Below are positions 7,101-11,070 of a DNA stretch of 11,070 bases, piece by piece. The stretch is taken from the NCBI GenBank assembly GCA_036822015.1, contig DAISIL010000078.1, positions 1-11,070 on the forward strand, read 5' to 3'. The DNA comes from DAISIL01 sp036822015 (lineage in GTDB: Bacteria > Bacteroidota > Bacteroidia > Cytophagales > Bernardetiaceae). The notes under the pieces were generated by a model. That model was not told where the DNA came from. It did not search any database and saw nothing but the letters and a program-made list of their open reading frames with translations. The number at the start of each line of letters is the position of its first letter. The first letter of the stretch is position 1. The position numbers were made by a program, and so were the translations under genes.

Positions 7101-9941
7101 GCAAAAGCGATCATCGCTTATACTGGCCGTCAGGTTGGGTAGGGGTAGTTCCGAGATGGTGATAATTTCATCATCCAAAAAAGCCGCACAACCCACATCA
7201 TTGGTCGCCGAAAGCAGGCGATAGCTACCCGGGCGCACGTTACGCGCCAAAATCGAATCGTTAGCCGATTGAATGTTGTTCACCCGAACTTCAACGGGGC
7301 TACCCGTCGCGGGGCGAAACTCGTAGCGCACCTGCATCGGGAACAGCCCATCCCGAATCACGATACGTAGCGTTCCGCGCTCGCCCGCGCATATCTCCGG
7401 CGTGGGACTAATCAGGCGAATGCGGGGATTGGTCGCCCGCACGATGGTCGTCGTATCCTGACCCACAACGCAGCCCAGCGTAGGTTCATAGACAAGCAAG
7501 CTGTACGTGGATGTATCAGGGGCAGGCGTGCCGAGAAGTGGAAAAAGGCTATTATCCAGTGTATCAACGGCTCCCGTTTCGGGGCGGCTCCACAAATAGA
7601 CGTAGCCCAGCGTGGGTGGCCCAAACAACAGCGGATCGAAGGCAGCAATGCTCCCCGCCTCATCGGCACAAATTACGCTGGTATCGGGCAAAAAATCCGT
7701 GATTGGTTCCGCGCCTTCGCCCTCCAACGCAAAGACATAGGGGCTGTTGGTTTGAGTGTTATTCGCAATCGAAAGCCGCGCCTCCCGAATGCCCGACGCA
7801 CTGGCATTGAAAGCCACACTTATCGTGCGTCCACTCCCAGGCACTACCCGAAACGCTCCCAAAGGTGAAACCAAACGAAAATCTGCCGAATCCCTTCCCA
7901 AAATCTCCAAGCTACTGACAACCAGGGTATCCTCACCTGTATTTTCGATCAAGAAAAAAGTGCTTATCGTCTGATCGTCCACGCAGACCTCCCCGATGAA
8001 CGTATTATCGTCTGGGATGGCGATAGTTTCGCCGTTTTCGATGATGAACCCGTTGCCGCTCACCTGAATCTGTGCCTCTCGGATGCCTACATTGATCTGG
8101 TCTGTTACGTTGCCGCAGGCACTCGAGGTAGCTGTTACGGTGTAGTTGCCCGCCTGGGTAACGGAGATGGAGGGGGCCGTACTGCCGGTATTCCAGAGAT
8201 AGCTATCAAAGTTGGGATTGGAGGCGTTGAGCGTCAGGGTCTCCCCAAAACGAATGACGGTATCCGGTCCCAGATCGAGGGACAAATCTCGGTAGCTTAC
8301 CCGGACGGTATCCGTCAGCGTGCCGCATCCGTTGGCTGTTACGACGACAGTGTAAGTGCCGGAGGTATTGACAAAGATGCTGTTACCCGTTGCGCCGGTG
8401 TTCCAGAGGTAGCTGTCGTAGCCAGCACCGGCCCGTAGCTGGATGAGCGCGCCTGGGCAGGGTGTTTGGTCGGGGCCCAGGTTGAGGGGTGGTGGACCTG
8501 GATTGACGGCCACGGCTGTTGTGGCCGAGGCGGTACAGCCGTTGGCATTGACAGTGAAGGTGTAAGTACCGGAGGCGGCTACGGTCAATCCCGTGAGGGC
8601 AGGGCTGATTTGGTTAGACGTAAATCCATTGGGCCCTGACCAACTGTAAGTCACATTGGTGAGCGTTCCGGAGGCACTACCCGTAAGGTTGATGGCAAAA
8701 CCCGCGCAGGCTGGGCCGTCGTTGGTAGCCAAAGCACTAACGGTGTTCAGGAGCGGATCAAGGTAAGCCGTCCCTGGGTCGGTGTATCCATCGGTGGTTC
8801 CGATGACGCGCCCGTCGGTATTGACCACGACGGGCAATCCACCGAGGCGGCCGTTGTTGTTGCTATCCACAAAACCGGCTTCGTTTACGTCGTTGCAGCC
8901 ATCGCCATCGGCATCCAGATCGCGGAAGTTGGGTATGCCGTTGGTATCGGTGTCGGCGAGGGTGTAGTTGTTGGTGGCTGTCGGGCTATCGGTGGTGGCC
9001 AGGCTGTTGAGCAGTCCGTTATTGCCTACATCGCCATCAACGCGGCCGTCGTTGTTGGCATCCAAGGCACCATGTCCGGCCTCCACCAGATCAAAGATAC
9101 CGTCGTTATCCGAGTCTAAGTCGAGATGGTCGGCCACCAAATCCCCGTCGGTATCGACAAAAGTGCTGCCCGTGAGGATGAACTCCAGCAGATCAAATCC
9201 AGCGGCTTCGATGCCTACGCCCGTCCAGCTAAAGGTCAGCGTCGTAACGATACCTTCGATCAAGACGGAGCCGGCGGCATTGCCTTCGCTGACCCCCTGC
9301 TGGGCTTCGTTGTCGAGGAAAGTCATCAGGACTTTGGGCGTGCGTTGGATGGTACGGTTGTTAATGACCTCAAAATCATCCGTTCCCGTCAGGCGGGTAA
9401 GGCTTAGATCGGCGTTGGTGAGCGTGAAAGCCACGGAGGAGGAACCAAAAACGACCCCATCGGTACCGATGCTGCCGAGCTTATCAAGGTGCAAGACGGG
9501 ATCAAGGACGGGCTGGCTAAACGTAATCGTGAGCGTCCCTTGTCCCTTGTCGTCGGTGGGCAAATCAATATCGACTAACTCGGGTTCGGGTTCGGTATCC
9601 CAAACCATCGCCAGGGTGAGGGCGGTATCTAGCCCCAGGGGTTGCGACCAAAACGCCTGATCGGCAAAGGTATCGTTGATATTTTCGGGGATGCCCAGGG
9701 CGGCATTTCCGCTTGTCGTGAAGCTGATCGTAGCCGTGATCCCGTCGCGCATCGTGGAGCGGTATTGCCCCACGACGAGTTCTTCCCAGCTGCGGGTCTG
9801 GAGCGGAAAAGCTCCTTCGTTGGCATCGCTGATGCCGTCGTTGTCTTTGTCAAGATCGGTTTGATCGGGGATACCATCGTTATCTCTATCTGGCTGCTGG
9901 GCCAAAGCAGCAAAGCTACCCAGCGTCCACAAACAACACAA
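4173..9941 (-). CDS. Giant Ig/PKD-repeat surface protein, T9SS type B sorted
   Basis: A very large secreted protein (1922 residues in the open frame), probably an adhesin or matrix protein. Domains in order: a signal-peptide remnant ending ALA-QQ (about 1-15); thrombospondin-type-3-like calcium-binding repeats, DRDNDGIPD (18-26) and DKDNDGISD; an unassigned beta-rich domain (about 45-260); more Asp-rich repeats (about 262-355); three similar PKD/Ig modules (about 405-627) with the motif DSYLWNTG; an ASH/HYDIN-like module (about 650-745); then about a dozen Ig-like modules, each generally with a Cys near the start (C-GD-L-L) and another near the end. The C-terminal domain (about 1828-1922) contains FVPHVFSPNGDGINDYF, IYNRWG, FWDG and LPDGLYTWEI, the gliding-motility-associated CHU_C / T9SS type B sorting signal. 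There is no recognisable catalytic domain. The open frame begins only at TTG 9941, since an in-frame TGA lies at 9957-9959; the true start is probably ATG 9960 across a one-base frameshift (see the separate entry). Ligand and function are unknown. Confidence 0.9.
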   Translation of the reverse strand: MCCLWTLGSFAALAQQPDRDNDGIPDQTDLDKDNDGISDANEGAFPLQTRSWEELVVGQYRSTMRDGITATISFTTSGNAALGIPENINDTFADQAFWSQPLGLDTALTLAMVWDTEPEPELVDIDLPTDDKGQGTLTITFSQPVLDPVLHLDKLGSIGTDGVVFGSSSVAFTLTNADLSLTRLTGTDDFEVINNRTIQRTPKVLMTFLDNEAQQGVSEGNAAGSVLIEGIVTTLTFSWTGVGIEAAGFDLLEFILTGSTFVDTDGDLVADHLDLDSDNDGIFDLVEAGHGALDANNDGRVDGDVGNNGLLNSLATTDSPTATNNYTLADTDTNGIPNFRDLDADGDGCNDVNEAGFVDSNNNGRLGGLPVVVNTDGRVIGTTDGYTDPGTAYLDPLLNTVSALATNDGPACAGFAINLTGSASGTLTNVTYSWSGPNGFTSNQISPALTGLTVAASGTYTFTVNANGCTASATTAVAVNPGPPPLNLGPDQTPCPGALIQLRAGAGYDSYLWNTGATGNSIFVNTSGTYTVVVTANGCGTLTDTVRVSYRDLSLDLGPDTVIRFGETLTLNASNPNFDSYLWNTGSTAPSISVTQAGNYTVTATSSACGNVTDQINVGIREAQIQVSGNGFIIENGETIAIPDDNTFIGEVCVDDQTISTFFLIENTGEDTLVVSSLEILGRDSADFRLVSPLGAFRVVPGSGRTISVAFNASASGIREARLSIANNTQTNSPYVFALEGEGAEPITDFLPDTSVICADEAGSIAAFDPLLFGPPTLGYVYLWSRPETGAVDTLDNSLFPLLGTPAPDTSTYSLLVYEPTLGCVVGQDTTTIVRATNPRIRLISPTPEICAGERGTLRIVIRDGLFPMQVRYEFRPATGSPVEVRVNNIQSANDSILARNVRPGSYRLLSATNDVGCAAFLDDEIITISELPLPNLTASISDDRFCLGETTTLTANGAEAYQFYVNGLVQGNFSFRNNFTPNVNLWRAGQNTLRVIGRSTETCPTDTIDFEITLDTIPLVSLGDPVQFFCTGDTFLLDTRYQNSDQFAYFWALAERPTQNIGLGLDTFRITQPGRYLAQVENLTTGCIGTSNIVDVRFSPVTNLDLGADRVVCDRSQTPVRLDARDLSMERVGFQWYDLSRGRTLGRSDTLMVDTVGFYAVVVFDSATQCRNSDTIRVSFVPDPEFTLVGHDPLRGACQERDTLYIQRTNLRNMQITWSGPGLVRTFANDSAAIVNRSGIYTARVTDLSNPQRCTQTQSIAVTLHPAVILTQQDTIRSCENAPIRLDASHPSHNSRFTYRWTNLQNNTFAAADPVWTLNYTDVQTYAPRDFSVAVTSTAGCSARDTITIQFERGSDVRLLAYPQNLCVGDTLRLTADNATDIVWSTGATTASIDVPLDTAGLYAIFVQGAFPTSCASSRDTAFVRVRPLPELRLPEDTLRLCETDSLRLNAVSITHDSTATYLWRNIETEAVVSESGFFVLDFSQVNSYEAIRYEARVTDGCTARDTVVIRFDRGATLTIAQGDSVGICLGDSLRLNSANGQSVLWQQDQTPLGNGAEILLRPQSPGIFTISARNTTGNRCPGSRANTILYVYDLPRVRLQSDALTVCGGISVTLTASGASRYQWSHDPEPDSARVVVAPLTSTTYEVRGITTEGCANTDSLRLTVRDFMGIAGQKNLQACQGDVFALRVDNPNNTPAQYLWLPTGESGKEITANRSGVFRLQVQTLECTFRDSVDVRLEALPRFSLPSDTFLCFDSAALVPLTARLRDPKTNWVYRWTTADTVVLSADSLLEVDAAGDYRFTVTALYPQKNCVTEQNVRVAARCASKLFVPHVFSPNGDGINDYFRVFGQNINNFSIRIYNRWGAVVFALDAESLSQLREEQFWDGGNLPDGLYTWEIAYTDPTIPEKFVKQIGQLTLLR
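8184..8417 (-). repeat. Near-identical segments in adjacent Ig modules
   Basis: 24 bases at 8184-8207 recur at 8394-8417 with only three mismatches, all at third codon positions. Both encode DSYLWNTG in two neighbouring PKD/Ig-like modules, exactly 210 bases (70 codons) apart. This suggests that these modules of the surface protein arose by tandem duplication, with later silent drift. Confidence 0.7.
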
Positions 9942-9960
9942 AAAACCATAGCCGTATCAT
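9940..9960 (-). other. Probable true start of the surface protein, one-base frameshift in a T6 run
   Basis: On the - strand, ATG at 9960 begins M-I-R-L-W-F and then meets six Ts (9945-9940). As written, that frame stops at a TAG after 14 codons. With five Ts, the frame joins the long open frame and reads MIRLWFLCCLWTLGSFAALA followed by QQ. This has a positive N-terminus, a hydrophobic core and an A-x-A cleavage site, a complete Sec signal peptide. As it stands the long frame lacks any ATG upstream of its first domain. A sequencing or assembly error, a real inactivating indel, or slippage at the T run would each explain this; the sequence alone cannot separate them. Confidence 0.75.
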
Positions 9961-10037
9961 CACAAAGACAGGTTGAGTCAAAAAATAAAACGTAATAGTT
10001 GCTTAGGACTATATTCAAAACGTACCCGACAAAACGT
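9961..10037 (-). promoter_or_regulatory. Leader region of the surface-protein gene
   Basis: The 77 bases between the def stop and ATG 9960. On the - strand it is AT-rich and contains TATTTTTTG at 9987-9979, one T longer than the TAnnTTTG box, and TGTCTTTG at 9970-9963, which sits almost on the ATG. Neither is a clean match with a correctly spaced -33 element. No terminator hairpin after def is evident, so read-through from def remains possible. Confidence 0.3.
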
Positions 10038-10589
10038 TTATTTCTTTTCGGGGAATTTCATGCGATAGGTGATCTTCACTTGCCCACGGCTGATCTTGGC
10101 CAGTCGCCCTTGCAAAAGCCGCCGCCGAAGGGGCGAAAGATGATCGGTGAACAAGATGCCTTCGATATGATCGTACTCGTGCTGGATCACACGGGCGGCC
10201 ATGCCCGTAAAGGTCTCTTCGTGGGGCTGCCAATGCTCGTCGAAATAGCGAAGCCGCAGGGTATCGGGTCGGGATACGTCTTCATGGATGTTGGGGATAC
10301 TCAAACAACCCTCCTGGTAGGCGGTCGTTTGTCCGGTCTCTTCGATCTTGACGGGGTTGATGAAGGCCCGCTTGAAGCCCTTCAAGTTTTCCTGATCCAT
10401 CGGCTCGGCATCCACCACAAAAATCCTTAGGCTTTTGCCTACTTGTGGGCCCGCCAGCCCTACGCCGCTGGCCGCGTACATGGTTTGGTACATGTCTTCT
10501 ACCAGGCTACCCAGATCACTTCCTTCGGGAATATCCTGTGCCACCCGCTTCAAGACAGGAAAGCCGTAGGCATAAATCGGTAAAATCAT
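10038..10589 (-). CDS. def: Peptide deformylase
   Basis: Metal-dependent hydrolase (Fe2+ or Zn2+) that removes the formyl group from the N-terminal methionine of nascent proteins at the ribosome; generally essential in bacteria. All three family motifs are intact: GVGLAGPQ (42-49, the GxGLAAxQ motif with Ala replaced by Gly), EGCLSIP (93-99) with metal ligand C95, and QHEYDH (136-141) with ligands H137 and H141 and catalytic E138. The 183-residue length is normal. The ATG at 10589 gives the usual N-terminus MILPIYAYGFPVLK. A TAnnTTTG box lies 26-33 bases upstream of the start. The gene lies directly upstream of the giant surface-protein gene on the same strand. Confidence 0.96.
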   Translation of the reverse strand: MILPIYAYGFPVLKRVAQDIPEGSDLGSLVEDMYQTMYAASGVGLAGPQVGKSLRIFVVDAEPMDQENLKGFKRAFINPVKIEETGQTTAYQEGCLSIPNIHEDVSRPDTLRLRYFDEHWQPHEETFTGMAARVIQHEYDHIEGILFTDHLSPLRRRLLQGRLAKISRGQVKITYRMKFPEKK

Positions 10590-10614
10590 CGGTCTTTTTT
10601 TCGGTCATTACTCA

Positions 10615-10622
10615 CAAAGTTA
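10615..10622 (-). promoter_or_regulatory. -7 promoter box for def
   Basis: On the - strand this reads TAACTTTG, an exact TAnnTTTG match, ending 25 bases before the def ATG and predicting a leader of about 15-20 bases. No clear TTTG -33 element is visible upstream, which weakens the call. Confidence 0.5.
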
Positions 10623-10720
10623 AGAAAAAATCTACATTCGATTCATCTGTGCCTCTACCGCGATGGCGAAACTAATTTAAGATCATTTGCAAAAAGTAAT
10701 TTTTTCCTTGCTTTGAACTA

Positions 10721-10728
10721 CAAAGTTA
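10721..10728 (-). promoter_or_regulatory. Second promoter-like box facing def
   Basis: A second TAACTTTG on the - strand, 106 bases upstream of the first and sharing one flanking base (the core ACAAAGTTA on the + strand). The nearest TTTTG upstream is only about 12 bases away, which is too close for a normal -33 element. It may be a second def promoter or chance. Confidence 0.25.
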
Positions 10729-10742
10729 TCTGAAAATTTACA

Positions 10743-10770
10743 AAACACCCTAAGGGTTTTTGAAACCCTT
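10743..10770. repeat. Partial copy of the palindromic element
   Basis: 28 bases identical to 10812-10839. This copy keeps the inner hairpin AAGGGTTT-TTG-AAACCCTT (10752-10770) but lacks the outer right arm, because the sequence after CCCTT diverges to GCCGCCC. It therefore looks like a truncated or decayed copy of the complete element nearby. Confidence 0.85.
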
Positions 10771-10784
10771 GCCGCCCACGAGGG

Positions 10785-10798
10785 GACGCTTAGACCAG
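10785..10798 (+). repeat. Short copy of the 44-base repeat end
   Basis: GACGCTTAGACCAG, identical to the last 14 bases of the two 44-base repeats at 10871 and 10969. It lacks the preceding CTAAGCGA half, so the internal hairpin is missing. It sits between the two copies of the palindromic element. Confidence 0.75.
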
Positions 10799-10812
10799 TG
10801 GAAGCAGTACCA

Positions 10813-10847
10813 AACACCCTAAGGGTTTTTGAAACCCTTAGGGTGTT
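10813..10847. repeat. Perfect 16+3+16 palindrome
   Basis: AACACCCTAAGGGTTT (10813-10828), loop TTG, then its exact reverse complement (10832-10847). As RNA or single-stranded DNA it would form a strong uninterrupted 16-pair hairpin. It could be a REP-like element or a bidirectional terminator; no T run follows directly on either side, so I favour an interspersed palindromic repeat. The gene to the right lies outside the window. Confidence 0.85.
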
Positions 10848-10870
10848 CACAACCCGTCGTGGAGGGAAAT

Positions 10871-10914
10871 AAGCAAACCAACATAAAAAGGCCTAAGCGA
10901 GACGCTTAGACCAG
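10871..10914 (+). repeat. 44-base direct repeat, copy 1
   Basis: Exact match over 44 bases to 10969-11012. Inside is the hairpin CTAAGCG-AGA-CGCTTAG (10893-10909), extendable by a GG/CC pair across one mismatch. The start-to-start distance between the copies is 98 bases. Confidence 0.88.
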
Positions 10915-10930
10915 CGGGGGCAAATGTCGC

Positions 10931-10962
10931 TTGTTGGTGTCGCTTCGCTAAAACACCAACAA
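10931..10962. repeat. 10-base inverted repeat between the direct repeats
   Basis: TTGTTGGTGT (10931-10940) and ACACCAACAA (10953-10962) are exact reverse complements around a 12-base loop, CGCTTCGCTAAA. It occupies the centre of the 54-base spacer between the two 44-base repeats. Confidence 0.8.
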
Positions 10963-10968
10963 CGGCGG

Positions 10969-11012
10969 AAGCAAACCAACATAAAAAGGCCTAAGCGAGA
11001 CGCTTAGACCAG
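10969..11012 (+). repeat. 44-base direct repeat, copy 2
   Basis: Exact copy of 10871-10914, with the same internal hairpin at 10991-11007. It is followed by GTG and a run of nine As, whereas copy 1 is followed by CGGGGG, so the identity ends sharply at the repeat edge. Confidence 0.88.
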
Positions 11013-11070
11013 TGAAAAAAAAACGGTTTTAGCCTAAAAATAGCCTACTCCATTCCGCTCCGCTCCATTC

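Larger units (their letters stand above)
10590..11070. other. Gene-free, repeat-rich intergenic region
   Basis: About 480 bases to the window edge without a credible coding region on either strand. The left third holds the def promoter boxes. From 10743 onward it is dense in inverted and direct repeats, listed separately. The last bases, 11050-11070, contain CCATTC on both sides of two CGCTC units. I see no tRNA, no transposase fragment and no CRISPR structure. Confidence 0.6.

Noticed and set aside
8968..9660. 230-residue open frame on the + strand
   Set aside because: It lies opposite the surface-protein gene, is Ser/Pro/Val-rich low-complexity, and has no recognisable motif. It reflects the codon bias of the real gene.
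9629..10018. Alternative - strand frame, 129 residues, with a hydrophobic start
   Set aside because: It runs out of frame through the conserved calcium-binding repeats and has no domain. Its hydrophobic part comes from the same DNA as the true signal peptide.
10785..10800. tRNA-like fragment GACGCTTAGACCAGTG
   Set aside because: It resembles part of an anticodon arm, but no acceptor, D or T arm can be built around it, and it is part of the repeat family.
10871..11012. Possible CRISPR array
   Set aside because: Only two full repeats, and the 54-base spacer itself contains an inverted repeat. There is no regular array and no cas gene in the window.

Overview
The window looks like a chromosomal segment from a member of the Bacteroidota, probably of the Saprospiria/Cytophagia type. 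The evidence is a giant secreted protein ending in the gliding-motility-associated type IX secretion (T9SS) type B sorting domain, TAnnTTTG-type promoter elements, and AT-rich start regions without Shine-Dalgarno sequences. A mevalonate-pathway enzyme is also present, which is found in only part of this phylum. The phylum-level call is firm; the class-level call is inference.

Layout. On the + strand from the left come a family-4-like glycosyltransferase (65-1234), then a small membrane-anchored YtxH protein and YajC with overlapping stop/start codons (1279-1889). These are followed by a hemerythrin-like, ScdA/RIC-type di-iron protein and diphosphomevalonate decarboxylase, 10 bases apart (1942-3760). 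The decarboxylase runs convergently into a small DUF427 protein on the - strand, and the two 3' ends overlap by 16 bases (3745-3760). Upstream of DUF427 on the - strand is a gene of about 5.8 kb (4173 to about 9960) for a multidomain, Ig/PKD-repeat, calcium-binding-repeat surface protein. Beyond it, also on the - strand, is peptide deformylase (10038-10589). The right end (10590-11070) has no credible gene. It carries two promoter-like boxes facing deformylase and a cluster of direct and inverted repeats.

How the genes fit together. Most are housekeeping or envelope functions with no single pathway: protein export (YajC), N-terminal formyl removal (Def), isoprenoid precursor synthesis (MvaD), Fe-S repair or oxygen/NO-related di-iron chemistry (ScdA-like), and glycosyl transfer to an envelope or secreted glycan. 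The giant protein would be exported through Sec (aided by SecDF-YajC) and then the T9SS, and is best read as an adhesin or matrix protein.

The two most interesting signals are these. First, the adhesin's open frame has no plausible start, but removing one T from a six-T run joins it to an upstream ATG and creates a textbook signal peptide. This implies a frameshift (sequence error, real mutation or slippage site) at about 9940-9945. Second, the repeat-rich right end holds a perfect 16+3+16 palindrome with a partial copy, an exact 44-base direct repeat with an internal hairpin, and a further 10-base inverted repeat. I see no convincing undescribed multi-gene system here.
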